A DNA stretch of 39,775 nt from Streptomyces sp. NRRL F-6676 (GTDB taxonomy: Bacteria > Actinomycetota > Actinomycetes > Streptomycetales > Streptomycetaceae): the NCBI RefSeq assembly GCF_000725625.1, contig NZ_JOHS01000057.1, forward strand, positions 1 to 39,775. The letters are read 5' to 3'. The notes below the pieces were generated by a model. It had not been told where the DNA came from, ran no database searches, and saw only the letters and a program-made list of their open reading frames with translations. Shown here piece by piece: positions 24,069 to 32,706 of the stretch. Position 1 is the first letter of the stretch, and each line of letters begins with the position of its first letter. Made by a program: the position numbers and the translations under genes.

Positions 24069-24375
24069 CCCCCCTAGGGGCGCGGGGAACTGCGCGAGCA
24101 ACCACGTCCCACCGGCACCTCACCAGGCACCGCAACCGCCCCCCTCGCAAGGGGCGCGGGGAACTGCGCGAGCAACCACGTCGCACCGGCACTTCACCAC
24201 GCACCGCAGCCGCCCCCCTCGCAAGGGGCGCGGGGAACTGCGCGAGCAACCACGTCGCACCGGCACCTCACCACGCACCGCAACCGCCCCCCGGCAAGGG
24301 GCGCGGGGAACTGCGCGAGCAACCACGTCGCACCCGCACCTCACCACGCACCGCAACCGCCCCCGCACCCCACAA
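24069..24375. repeat. Four-copy tandem array of a ~74-bp element
   Basis: The unit starts near GGGGCGCGGGGAACTGCGCG, continues GAGCAACCACGTC, and ends in a CACC/CGCA-rich part and a C-run. GAACTG occurs at 24087, 24161, 24235 and 24308, a period of 74, 74 and 73 bp. Each unit has a CCCCT...AGGGG-type stem. It lies between convergent genes and probably ends transcription from both sides. Isolated relatives lie at 19551-19587 and at the right edge of the window. Confidence 0.85.
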
Positions 24376-24417
24376 CGCACCCAATCCAAACCCACCCCCC
24401 CCCGAGGCGGAGCCTCG

Positions 24418-24981
24418 TTACGCCTCGCCGCGCAGGCGATCCCGCGCCGTCATCAGGGCGAAGCCCAACTCGTTCGCGCCCCGCCACCGTTCCGGATCCC
24501 CCGCCGCCTCGTCGTCCGCGGCGAGGCCGATGCCCCAGACGCGGTCCAGCGGGCTCGCCTCGACCAGTACCCGGTCCCCCGTCCCGAGCAGGAACCGCCG
24601 CAGCTCCTCGTCCGCCCGGAACTTGTGGACGCTGCCCTCGGCCACGATCCCGAACCGCTCCCGCTGCCACACCGTCTCGTCGAAGCCCCGCACCAGCCGC
24701 CCGGCCTTCTTCGCCAGGGCCGGGTTCGGCGCCTCCAGGGCACGTCGTTCCGCCTCCGCGTCGCCGAACAGGCGGGCCTTCGCCGCCATCATCCAGTGCT
24801 CCGCCGTCGCGTACCCCACCCCGTCCACCGTGAACGGCGACGGCCACCACTGGCTCAGACAGCTCGCCCCCACGCGGCCGTCGGGGCGCGCCCGGTGGCC
24901 CCAGAAGTGCAGGTACTTCACCCGCGCCCCCGCGCGGACCGCGGCCACCAGAGCCTCACGGGAAGTGATCGTCGTCGCCAT
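24418..24981 (-). CDS. NADAR-domain protein (YbiA-like N-glycosidase family)
   Basis: The 187-residue protein matches the NADAR/YbiA family: KYLHFWGH at the start, LSQWWPSPFTVDGVGYATAE and HWMMAAKARLFGD in the middle, WGIGLAADD toward the end. Family members include N-glycosidases acting on riboflavin-pathway intermediates and on ADP-ribose conjugates, and some sit in anti-phage or NAD-related contexts. The domain stands alone here at normal length. ATG 24981 is chosen because the conserved part starts about 20 residues later. It is divergent from the polyamine operon; nothing seen links the two functionally. Confidence 0.85.
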   Translation of the reverse strand: MATTITSREALVAAVRAGARVKYLHFWGHRARPDGRVGASCLSQWWPSPFTVDGVGYATAEHWMMAAKARLFGDAEAERRALEAPNPALAKKAGRLVRGFDETVWQRERFGIVAEGSVHKFRADEELRRFLLGTGDRVLVEASPLDRVWGIGLAADDEAAGDPERWRGANELGFALMTARDRLRGEA

Positions 24982-25051
24982 GCGGGCGAGTCTGGCAGTC
25001 GGCACCGGCAGCCCCCACCCAATTACAGCCGCCCCAGGCACTCCGCCGACA

Positions 25052-25118
25052 GATTCCGTCGCGTAACCAAAAGGAAACAACGGAATCACTTGTTGAGGTC
25101 CATCCGCTCTGCCAGGAT
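25052..25118 (+). promoter_or_regulatory. Operator-like inverted repeat and candidate promoter of the polyamine operon
   Basis: A perfect inverted repeat, GATTCCGT (25052-25059) and ACGGAATC (25080-25087), is separated by 20 bp of unusually A-rich sequence. Just downstream TTGTTG (25090-25095) and CAGGAT (25113-25118) are spaced 17 bp and could be the promoter, giving an operator immediately upstream of the -35. Confidence 0.4.
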
Positions 25119-25179
25119 CGGCACCCAGATCGAGATTCGGCCACGTCGGTTCCGTCGCGGGGACTCGGAGGAGAGCGGC

Positions 25180-26829
25180 ATGCACCACCCCGAAAACGAC
25201 CCCGAGCACCGCCCTGAGCACCATCCCGAACAGCGCCCTGAACACCATCCCGAACAGCGCCCTGAACGCAGTCCCGAGGACCGCCCAGAAGACCGCTCCG
25301 GCGGTCTCCGCGCCCGTGCCCTCCGCGACGTGCGGGAACGTTTCTCGGGCGGCGCGCAGTACCTCGCCGGCGCCCCCGCGCACGGCACCTCGGGCCGGGA
25401 GCACGCCGTGGTCGACCCCGCCACCGGCCAGGAGATCCACCGCTTCGCGCTCGCCGGCCCCGCCGACGTCGACCGTGCCGTCGCCGCCGCCCGCGCCGCC
25501 CTCCCGGGGTGGGCCGGCGCCACCCCGGGCGAGCGCGCCGAGGCGCTGCACCGCTTCGCCGCCGTCCTCGCCGACCGCGCCGACGAGCTGGCCCGTGTCG
25601 AGTCCCTGCAATGCGGCAAGCCGCTCAGGCTGACCCGCGAGTTCGACGTCCCGGGCACCGTCGACAACGCCGCCTTCTTCGCGGGTGCCGCCCGCCACCC
25701 GCAGGGCCTGGCCGCGGGGGAGTACTCCGGCGACCACACCTCGTACGTGCGCCGCGAACCCGTCGGCGTCATCGGCTCCGTCGCGCCCTGGAACTACCCG
25801 TTGCAGATGGCCGCCTGGAAGGTCCTCCCGGCCGTCGCGGCGGGCAACACGATCGTCCTCAAGCCCGCCGAGCTCACCCCGCTGACCTCCCTCCTCTTCG
25901 CCGAGGCCGCCACGCGGGCCGGGATCCCCGACGGCGTGGTCAACGTCGTCACCGGCACGGGGAAGGAGGCGGGGGAGCACCTCGTGGCCCACCCGGACGT
26001 GGCGATGGTCTCGTTCACCGGGTCCACCGCCGTCGGCAGACGCGTCGCCGCGCTCGCGACCGCCGGGGTCAAGCGGCTGCACCTGGAACTCGGCGGCAAG
26101 GCGCCCTTCGTCGTCTTCGACGACGCCGACCTCGAGGCCGCCGTGCACGGCGCGGTCGCGGGCGCGCTCATCAACACCGGCCAGGACTGCACGGCCGCCA
26201 CCCGCGCGTATGTGCAGCGGCCGCTGTACGAGGAGTTCACCGCCCGGACCGCCGCCCTCATGGAGACCGTCCGCCTCGGCGACCCGTTCGCCCCGGACAC
26301 CGACCTCGGCCCGCTGATCTCCACCGCCCAGCGCGACCGCGTCGCCGGCTTCGTCGACCGGGCCCGCGCCCACGCGCACGTGGTGACCGGCGGCGAGGCA
26401 CCCGGCGGCGACCTCGCCGAGGGCGCCTACTACCGGCCGACGCTCGTCACGGGCGCCGCCCAGGACAGCGAGATCGTCCAGCGGGAACTGTTCGGACCCG
26501 TGCTCGTCGTGCTGCCGTTCGACTCCGACGACGACGGGCTGCGGCTCGCCAACGACACCCCCTACGGGCTCGCCGCCTCCGCCTGGACCCGGGACGTGCA
26601 CCGGGCGCACCGCGCCACCCGAGAGCTGCGGGCGGGCTGCGTCTGGGTCAACGACCACATCCCGATCATCAGCGAGATGCCGCACGGCGGCTATGCCGCC
26701 TCCGGCTTCGGCAAGGACATGTCCTCGTACTCGTTCGAGGAGTACACACAGGTCAAGCACGTCATGTTCGACAACACCGCGGTGGCCCGGAAGGACTGGC
26801 ACCGCACGATCTTCGAAGACCGGCCCTGA
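25180..26829 (+). CDS. Aldehyde dehydrogenase of polyamine catabolism with repetitive N-terminus
   Basis: A 549-residue NAD(P)-dependent ALDH, probably oxidising (gamma-glutamyl-)aminobutyraldehyde. General base Glu303 is in LELGGKAPFVVF and nucleophile Cys337 in NTGQDCTAATR; APWNYPLQMAAWKVLP binds cofactor. It resembles the other ALDH of the window but has ~50 extra N-terminal residues: repeats of the form HPEQ/RPEH, encoded partly by two perfect 24-bp repeats (25219-25242, 25243-25266). ATG 25180 has GGAGGAG 6 nt upstream. An in-frame GTG at 25330 would give a normal-length enzyme but lacks a ribosome site. First gene of the uptake/oxidation operon. Confidence 0.88.
   Translation: MHHPENDPEHRPEHHPEQRPEHHPEQRPERSPEDRPEDRSGGLRARALRDVRERFSGGAQYLAGAPAHGTSGREHAVVDPATGQEIHRFALAGPADVDRAVAAARAALPGWAGATPGERAEALHRFAAVLADRADELARVESLQCGKPLRLTREFDVPGTVDNAAFFAGAARHPQGLAAGEYSGDHTSYVRREPVGVIGSVAPWNYPLQMAAWKVLPAVAAGNTIVLKPAELTPLTSLLFAEAATRAGIPDGVVNVVTGTGKEAGEHLVAHPDVAMVSFTGSTAVGRRVAALATAGVKRLHLELGGKAPFVVFDDADLEAAVHGAVAGALINTGQDCTAATRAYVQRPLYEEFTARTAALMETVRLGDPFAPDTDLGPLISTAQRDRVAGFVDRARAHAHVVTGGEAPGGDLAEGAYYRPTLVTGAAQDSEIVQRELFGPVLVVLPFDSDDDGLRLANDTPYGLAASAWTRDVHRAHRATRELRAGCVWVNDHIPIISEMPHGGYAASGFGKDMSSYSFEEYTQVKHVMFDNTAVARKDWHRTIFEDRP
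25219..25266 (+). repeat. Two perfect 24-bp repeats encoding HHPEQRPE
   Basis: The 24-bp unit beginning CACCATCCCGAACAG is present twice in direct tandem and is flanked by diverged 12-bp versions. The reading frame is kept, since the period is eight codons. It makes up the core of the dehydrogenase N-terminal extension. Confidence 0.9.
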
Positions 26830-26914
26830 ACCAGCGGTGCCACGAGCACTCCGGGCCCACCGGAACCCCCCGTCCACCACCGCCTCCACCGGACGCAGGA
26901 AGGCCACCACGCGC

Positions 26915-28162
26915 ATGGAGCAGTACGAGCCCGACCGTCTGTCCCCGGCCCAGGTGGCCGCCGTGCGGCGCAGTGCCGCGCGCGGCAGGGCCGCCCTGAC
27001 CCGCCGTTCGCTGCTGCGGGCCTCCGCGGGCGGCGCGCTCGCGGTCGGCGGCCCGGCGGCCCTGACCGGCTGCGGCATCCCCGCGGCCGGCAAGACACAG
27101 GGCGGGGTCTCCTCCCAGGACCACTCGGCCAAGGAGAGGACCGTCAGCTTCTCCAACTGGCCCGAGTACGTCGACGTCGACGACAGCGGCAAGCACCGGC
27201 CGACCCTGGAGGCGTTCACCAAGCGCACCGGCATCACGGTCGAGTACACCGAGGACGTCAACGACAACAACGAGTTCTTCGGCAAGATCAAGCCGCAGCT
27301 CGCCGCGGGCCAGGCCACCGGCCGCGACCTGATCGTCCTCACCGACTGGCTGGCCGCCCGGCTGATCCGCCTCGGCTGGGTGCAGAAGCTCGACCCCTCC
27401 CATCTGCCGCACGCCTACACCCACCTGTCCGCGCAGTTCCGCGACCCCGACTGGGACCCCGGCCGCGCCTACTCGTATCCCTGGCAGGGCGTGTTCACCG
27501 TGCTCGCCTACAACAAGAAGGCGCTCGACGGCATCGAGGTCAGGTCCGTCTCCGACCTGCTGGACAACGGCAGGCTCAAGGGCCGCGTCGGGTTCCTCTC
27601 CGAGATGCGCGACAGCATCGGGATGACCCTCCTCGACATGGGCAAGGACCCCGCCAAGGTCACCGACGACGACTACGACGCGGCCACCGCCCGCCTCCAG
27701 AAGGCCGTGGACAAGGGGCAGATCCGCCGCTTCACCGGCAACGACTACACCTCCGACCTCGCCAAGGGCGACCTGGCCGCGTGCGTCGCCTGGGGCGGCG
27801 ACATCGTCCAGCTCCAGGCCGACAACCCCGACATCGACTACGTCATCCCCGACAGCGGCTACATGATGTCGACCGACAACCTCCTGGTCCCCAACAAGGC
27901 GCGCCACAAGACCAACGCCGAACGGCTGATCGACTACTACTACGAGCTGGAGCCGGCCGCCGAACTCGCCGCCTACGTCAACTACGTGACACCGGTCGAC
28001 GGCGTGAAGCCCTATCTGGCGAAGATCGACAAGGATGCGGCGAACAACCCGCTGATCGTCCCGGACAAGGTCACGGCCGCCCGGGCGCACGCCTTCCGCG
28101 CCCTGTCGCAGAAGGAAGAGACCGCCTACGAAGGCATGTTCGCGAAGCTGACGGGGGCGTGA
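26915..28162 (+). CDS. Polyamine ABC transporter substrate-binding lipoprotein
   Basis: A 415-residue PotD/PotF-type binding protein. The N-terminus has twin arginines (LTRRSLLRAS) and a lipobox LTGC, so it is probably a Tat-exported lipoprotein. The mature part starts VSFSNWPEYVD, the classic polyamine-binding strand, with Asp- and Trp-containing motifs such as DLIVLTDWLAARLI, AYSYPWQGVFTVLAYNKKAL and CVAWGGDIVQL that would line the diamine site. ATG 26915 is the first start giving this signal. It follows the dehydrogenase by 85 nt and precedes the ATPase by 8 nt. The ligand is probably putrescine or spermidine. Confidence 0.9.
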   Translation: MEQYEPDRLSPAQVAAVRRSAARGRAALTRRSLLRASAGGALAVGGPAALTGCGIPAAGKTQGGVSSQDHSAKERTVSFSNWPEYVDVDDSGKHRPTLEAFTKRTGITVEYTEDVNDNNEFFGKIKPQLAAGQATGRDLIVLTDWLAARLIRLGWVQKLDPSHLPHAYTHLSAQFRDPDWDPGRAYSYPWQGVFTVLAYNKKALDGIEVRSVSDLLDNGRLKGRVGFLSEMRDSIGMTLLDMGKDPAKVTDDDYDAATARLQKAVDKGQIRRFTGNDYTSDLAKGDLAACVAWGGDIVQLQADNPDIDYVIPDSGYMMSTDNLLVPNKARHKTNAERLIDYYYELEPAAELAAYVNYVTPVDGVKPYLAKIDKDAANNPLIVPDKVTAARAHAFRALSQKEETAYEGMFAKLTGA

Positions 28163-28170
28163 GGACCACC

Positions 28171-29355
28171 ATGACCACGACACACACGCACACCGGTGAG
28201 CGCGGCGACGTCCGGCTGACGGGGATCGGCAAGACCTACGGGTCCTTCACCGCCGTCCACCCGCTCGACCTGACCGTCCCCGAGGGCTCCTTCTTCGCGC
28301 TCCTCGGCGCCTCCGGCTGCGGCAAGACCACCACCCTGCGCATGATCGCCGGGCTGGAGGAACCCACCAGCGGCACCGTGCACCTCGGGGAACAGGACGT
28401 CACACACCTGCCGCCGTACAAGCGGCCGGTGAACACCGTCTTCCAGTCCTACGCCCTCTTCCCGCACCTCGACATCTTCGAGAACGTCGCCTTCGGGCTG
28501 CGCCGCCGCGGCATCAAAAGCGTCAAGAAGCAGGTCGGGGAGATGCTGGACCTCGTCCAGCTCGGCGAGCAGGCGCGCAAGAAGCCGCACCAGCTCTCCG
28601 GCGGCCAGCAGCAGCGCGTCGCCGTCGCCCGCGCGCTCATCAACCACCCCAAGGTGCTCCTGCTCGACGAACCCCTCGGCGCCCTCGACCTGAAGCTGCG
28701 CCGCCAGATGCAGCTGGAGCTCAAGCGCATCCAGACCGAGGTCGGCATCACCTTCGTGCACGTCACGCACGACCAGGAGGAGGCCATGACGATGGCCGAC
28801 ACGGTCGCCGTGATGAACGCCGGCCGTGTCGAACAGCTCGGCCCGCCCACCGACCTCTACGAGAACCCGCGCACCACGTTCGTCGCCAACTTCCTCGGCA
28901 CCTCCAACCTCATCGCCGCCGAGACCGACTCCGTCTCCGGCGACGACCTGGTGGTGAAGGCCGGAGACTGCAAGCTCCTCCTGCCCCGAGCGCGATGTTC
29001 GGCGCCCACGACGAACGGCGGCAAGGTGCTCGTCGGGGTCCGCCCGGAGAAGATCTCCCTGGTCCACGCCGACGAGGCGGGCGCGATCCCGGACGGCCGC
29101 AATCGTGTCACCGGCCGCATCGCCGACTCCAGTTTCATCGGCGTCTCCACCCAGTACGTCGTCGACAGCCCCGTCTGCCCCGGCTTCGAGGTCTACGCCC
29201 AGAACATCGACCGCGATCCCCGTCTGGTGCCCGGCGCCGAGGTCGTCCTGCACTGGAACCCCGCGCACACGTTCGGGCTCGACGCCGCACAGGCGCTGAA
29301 TGCCGGAACGGCCGAGGACGCCGCCGCCGACGGGGAAGGGGCGGCCGCCCGATGA
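28171..29355 (+). CDS. potA: Polyamine ABC transporter ATP-binding protein
   Basis: The 394-residue ATPase of the importer. Walker A GASGCGKT at residues 46-53, Q-loop [11 protein letters not shown], signature [15 protein letters not shown], Walker [13 protein letters not shown] and switch VTHDQEEAM are all canonical PotA. The C-terminal third is a TOBE-type domain ([22 protein letters not shown]). The product ends in an Ala/Glu/Gly tail. ATG 28171 is 8 nt after the binding-protein stop. Its own stop overlaps the permease start (ATGA), so expression is coupled. Confidence 0.93.
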   Translation: MTTTHTHTGERGDVRLTGIGKTYGSFTAVHPLDLTVPEGSFFALLGASGCGKTTTLRMIAGLEEPTSGTVHLGEQDVTHLPPYKRPVNTVFQSYALFPHLDIFENVAFGLRRRGIKSVKKQVGEMLDLVQLGEQARKKPHQLSGGQQQRVAVARALINHPKVLLLDEPLGALDLKLRRQMQLELKRIQTEVGITFVHVTHDQEEAMTMADTVAVMNAGRVEQLGPPTDLYENPRTTFVANFLGTSNLIAAETDSVSGDDLVVKAGDCKLLLPRARCSAPTTNGGKVLVGVRPEKISLVHADEAGAIPDGRNRVTGRIADSSFIGVSTQYVVDSPVCPGFEVYAQNIDRDPRLVPGAEVVLHWNPAHTFGLDAAQALNAGTAEDAAADGEGAAAR

Positions 29356-30281
29356 CCACCCTCACCGAGGCGCCCCCGCCCCTGGCCCCCGCGCCGCCCG
29401 CCGGGAAGCCCCCGCGCCGCCGGGGCCGCTGGACGCCGTACTGGCTGCTGCTCCCCGGCATCCTGTGGCTGTTCGTGTTCTTCGCGCTGCCGATGGTCTA
29501 CCAGGCCTCCACCTCCGTGCAGACCGGCTCCCTGGAGGACGGCTACCAGGTCACCTGGCACTTCGCCGCCTACTGGGACGCGCTCCAGGCGTACTGGCCG
29601 CAGTTCCTGCGCTCGGTGCTCTACGCCGGGTCCGCCACCGTGCTCTGCCTGGTGCTCGGCTACCCGCTCGCCTACCTCATCGCGTTCCGTGCGGGCCGCT
29701 GGCGCAACCTGGTGATGATCCTCGTCATCGCCCCGTTCTTCACCAGCTTCCTGATCCGCACCCTCGCCTGGAAGACGATCCTCGCCGACGGCGGCCCCGT
29801 CGTCGGCGCCCTCGACTCGCTGCACGTCCTCTCCGTCACCAACTGGCTCGGCATGACCGACGGCCACCGGGTGCTGGCCACCCCGCTCGCCGTGGTGTGC
29901 GGACTGACGTACAACTTCCTGCCGTTCATGGTGCTGCCGCTCTACACCTCGCTGGAGCGCATCGACGGACGGCTGCACGAGGCGGCCGGCGACCTGTACG
30001 CCACCCCCCTCACCACCTTCCGCAAGGTGACCTTCCCGCTGTCCATGCCCGGCGTCGTCTCCGGCACCCTGCTCACGTTCATCCCGGCCAGCGGCGACTA
30101 CGTCAACTCCGAACTGCTCGGCTCCACCAATACGCAGATGATCGGCAACGTCATCCAGAGCCAGTTCCTGCGGATCCTGGACTATCCGACGGCGGCCGCG
30201 CTGTCCTTCCTGCTGATGGCCGCCATCCTGATCATGGTCACCCTCTACATCCGACGGTCCGGGACGGAGGATCTGGTCTAG
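29352..30281 (+). CDS. potB: Polyamine ABC transporter permease (PotB-like)
   Basis: A 309-residue inner-membrane permease with six likely spans, beginning after a Pro-rich, basic cytoplasmic N-terminus (PPRRRGRWTPYWLLLPGILW). The EAA loop that docks the ATPase is EAAGDLYATPLTTFRKVTFP, followed by LSMPGVVSG. IRTLAWKTILADGG fits the PotB/PotH branch. It starts in a 4-nt ATGA overlap with the ATPase gene and ends TAG immediately before the next ATG. Confidence 0.93.
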   Translation: MTTLTEAPPPLAPAPPAGKPPRRRGRWTPYWLLLPGILWLFVFFALPMVYQASTSVQTGSLEDGYQVTWHFAAYWDALQAYWPQFLRSVLYAGSATVLCLVLGYPLAYLIAFRAGRWRNLVMILVIAPFFTSFLIRTLAWKTILADGGPVVGALDSLHVLSVTNWLGMTDGHRVLATPLAVVCGLTYNFLPFMVLPLYTSLERIDGRLHEAAGDLYATPLTTFRKVTFPLSMPGVVSGTLLTFIPASGDYVNSELLGSTNTQMIGNVIQSQFLRILDYPTAAALSFLLMAAILIMVTLYIRRSGTEDLV

Positions 30282-31091
30282 ATGGCTTCCAAGACCCCCC
30301 TGCGGTGGCTCAGGCGCAACCTCGTCGTCCTCGCGGGGCTGTTCACCCTCGGCTATCTGCTGCTGCCCAACGTCGTCGTCACCGTCTTCTCCTTCAACAA
30401 GCCCCAGGGCCGCTACAACTACGCCTGGCAGGAGTTCTCCACCGACGCCTGGCGGCAGCCGTGCGGCGTCGCCGGGATGTGCGGCTCGCTCTCGCTGAGC
30501 CTTCAGATCGCCCTGTGGGCCACGCTCGGCGCCACTGCGCTCGGCACGATGATCGCCTTCGCGCTCGTCCGCTACCGGTTCCGGGCCCGCGGCCCCATCA
30601 ACTCCCTGATCTTCCTGCCGATGGCCATGCCCGAGGTGGTGATGGGCGCCTCCCTGCTCACCCTGTTCCTCAACCTGGGCGCCCAGCTCGGCTTCTGGAC
30701 CATCCTGATCGCCCACATCATGTTCTGCCTGAGCTTCGTCGTCACCGCCGTCAAGGCCCGCGTGATGTCGATGGACCCCCGCCTCGAACAGGCAGCCCAG
30801 GACCTCTACGCCGGGCCCGCGCAGACCTTCCTGCGGGTCACTCTGCCCATCGCCGCCCCCGGCATCGCCGCCGGCGCGCTGCTCGCCTTCGCGCTCTCCT
30901 TCGACGACTTCATCATCACCAACTTCAACGCGGGCTCCACCGTCACCTTCCCCATGTTCGTCTGGGGCTCGGCCCAGCGCGGCACACCCGTCCAGATCAA
31001 CGTCATCGGCACGGCCATGTTCCTCGTCGCCGTGGTGTGCGTGCTGGGCGCGATGGCCGTGGGCAACCGGCGCCGGCGCCGCACCGCGTGA
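30282..31091 (+). CDS. potC: Polyamine ABC transporter permease (PotC-like)
   Basis: The second permease, 269 residues with six likely spans. PotC/PotI features: TLGYLLLPNVVVTVFSFNKP near the start, MAMPEVVMGASLLTLF, and the EAA loop EQAAQDLYAGPAQTFLRVTL followed by PIAAPGIAAG. The end is basic (GNRRRRRTA), placed in the cytoplasm. ATG 30282 follows the potB stop without a gap. Confidence 0.93.
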   Translation: MASKTPLRWLRRNLVVLAGLFTLGYLLLPNVVVTVFSFNKPQGRYNYAWQEFSTDAWRQPCGVAGMCGSLSLSLQIALWATLGATALGTMIAFALVRYRFRARGPINSLIFLPMAMPEVVMGASLLTLFLNLGAQLGFWTILIAHIMFCLSFVVTAVKARVMSMDPRLEQAAQDLYAGPAQTFLRVTLPIAAPGIAAGALLAFALSFDDFIITNFNAGSTVTFPMFVWGSAQRGTPVQINVIGTAMFLVAVVCVLGAMAVGNRRRRRTA

Positions 31092-31137
31092 CCGCTGTCT
31101 TCCCACAACCACCTTGTTCCCGTAGGGAGTTGACATC

Positions 31138-32571
31138 ATGGCCCCAGGTGCCATGACCCCCCGTGCCACCGGCCCGTGGACCCGGTCCCTCGCCGCGGCC
31201 CGGCCCGTCCCGTACTGGCTCGACGATCCGGACCGCCCGCACCCCGAACCCGCGCTCACCGGCGCCGAAGTCTGCGATCTGCTCGTCGTCGGCGGCGGCT
31301 ACAGCGGACTGTGGACCGCGCTGCTCGCCAAGGAACGCGACCCCGCCCGGGACGTCGTCCTGCTGGAGGGCCACGAGATCGGCTGGGCCGCCTCCGGACG
31401 CAACGGCGGCTTCTGCGCCGCCTCCCTCACCCACGGCACGGCCAACGGCCTCGCCCGCTGGCCGCGCGAGATCCACACGCTCCAGGAACTCGGCGCCCGC
31501 AACCTCGACGAGATCGAGGAGGCCGTCACCCGCTACGGCCTCGACTGCGACTTCGAGCGGACCGGCGAGATCGACGTCGCCACCGCCCCGCACCAGGCCG
31601 CCGAACTGCGCGCCTGGCACGCCGAGGCCCGCCGCCGCGGCCTGGACGACGGCACCGAGTACCTCGACGCCGGGCAGGTGCGCGCCCAGGTCGACTCGCC
31701 GACCTTCCTCGCCGGACTCCACGACCCGCGCGGCGTCGCCCTCGTCAACCCGGCCAGGCTGGCCTGGGGGCTCAAGCGGGCCTGCCTCGCCGCGGGCGTG
31801 CGTGTGTACGAGCGCACGCCGGCGCTCACGCTGAAGCAGTACGGCGCGGGGATGGCCGTCCGCACCCCCTACGGGGGCGTGCGCGCCCGGCAGGTCGCGC
31901 TCGGCACCAACGTCTTCCCCAGTCTGGTGCGCCGGGTCCGGCCGTACACCGTCCCGGTCTACGACTACGCCCTGACGACCGAGCCGCTCGACGCCGGGCG
32001 GCTCGCCTCCATCGGCTGGCGGGGGCGGCAGGGGCTCGCGGACACCGCCAACCGGTTCCACTACTTCCGGCTCACCCCCGACCACCGGATCTTGTGGGGC
32101 GGCTACGACTCGGTCTACCCGTACGGCGGCCGGGTGCGCGCGGAGTACGACCAGCGGCCTCAGACGTACGCCCGGCTCGCCCGGCACTTCTTCACCTGCT
32201 TCCCGCAGCTGGAGGGCGTGCGCTTCACCCACGCGTGGGGCGGCGCGATCGACACGTGCTCCCGCTTCTCGGCGTTCTTCGGCACCGCGCACGGAGGGCG
32301 GGTGGCGTACGCCGCGGGGTACACGGGGCTCGGTGTGGGGGCGACGCGGTTCGGGGCGCAGGTGATGCTGGATCTGCTGGCGGGGGAGCGGACGGAGCGC
32401 ACGGCGCTGGAGATGGTGCGGAGACGGCCGGTTCCGTTCCCGCCCGAGCCGTTCGCGTGGGCGGGGATCACCCTGACGAAGTGGTCGCTGGCGCGGGCGG
32501 ACGTGAACGGGGGGCGGCGCAACGGGTGGCTGCGCGTGCTTGACCGGCTGGGCATGGGCTTCGACAGCTAG
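31138..32571 (+). CDS. FAD-dependent amine oxidoreductase (PuuB-like)
   Basis: A 477-residue flavoprotein of the D-amino-acid-oxidase fold. Near residue 45 the Rossmann motif VVGGGYSGLWTALLA binds FAD; SGRNGGF is the second FAD contact typical of gamma-glutamylputrescine oxidase, and GVGATRFGAQVMLDLLAGE closes the flavin domain. Predicted to oxidise gamma-glutamylputrescine or a free polyamine to an aminoaldehyde plus H2O2, feeding the operon's aldehyde dehydrogenase. ATG 31138 has AGGGAG 9-10 nt upstream, 46 nt after the permease stop. The glutamylating ligase is not in the window, so the exact substrate is uncertain. Confidence 0.87.
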   Translation: MAPGAMTPRATGPWTRSLAAARPVPYWLDDPDRPHPEPALTGAEVCDLLVVGGGYSGLWTALLAKERDPARDVVLLEGHEIGWAASGRNGGFCAASLTHGTANGLARWPREIHTLQELGARNLDEIEEAVTRYGLDCDFERTGEIDVATAPHQAAELRAWHAEARRRGLDDGTEYLDAGQVRAQVDSPTFLAGLHDPRGVALVNPARLAWGLKRACLAAGVRVYERTPALTLKQYGAGMAVRTPYGGVRARQVALGTNVFPSLVRRVRPYTVPVYDYALTTEPLDAGRLASIGWRGRQGLADTANRFHYFRLTPDHRILWGGYDSVYPYGGRVRAEYDQRPQTYARLARHFFTCFPQLEGVRFTHAWGGAIDTCSRFSAFFGTAHGGRVAYAAGYTGLGVGATRFGAQVMLDLLAGERTERTALEMVRRRPVPFPPEPFAWAGITLTKWSLARADVNGGRRNGWLRVLDRLGMGFDS

Positions 32572-32617
32572 GGGTGGCCCGGGTGCGTTGTCGGCCGACG
32601 GCCCGGTGGGGCTTCTC

Positions 32618-32664
32618 GCGCCCACGCGGCGGAGCCGCAGATTCGATACAGCCCCGCGCCCCTT
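32618..32664. repeat. Interspersed repeat GCGCCCACGCGGCG, copy 1
   Basis: The block from GCGCCCACGCGGCG to CCCGCGCCCCTT is about 75-80% identical by eye to 37947-37991. It lies just after the oxidoreductase stop. Confidence 0.65.
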
Positions 32665-32706
32665 GGCAGGCAGGTGGCGCCCCCAGCTTTCAGGGGCGTG
32701 GGGCTG
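32649..32706. terminator. Terminator between convergent oxidoreductase and PAP2 genes
   Basis: A 14-bp stem (32649-32662 with 32693-32706, one G-T pair) has a 30-nt loop. The right arm covers the last codons of the minus-strand PAP2 gene. It could act in both directions. Confidence 0.6.

Noticed and set aside
24069..24375. The 74-bp array as a CRISPR array
   Set aside because: The intervals between the most conserved parts are themselves repeated nearly identically, so there are no unique spacers.
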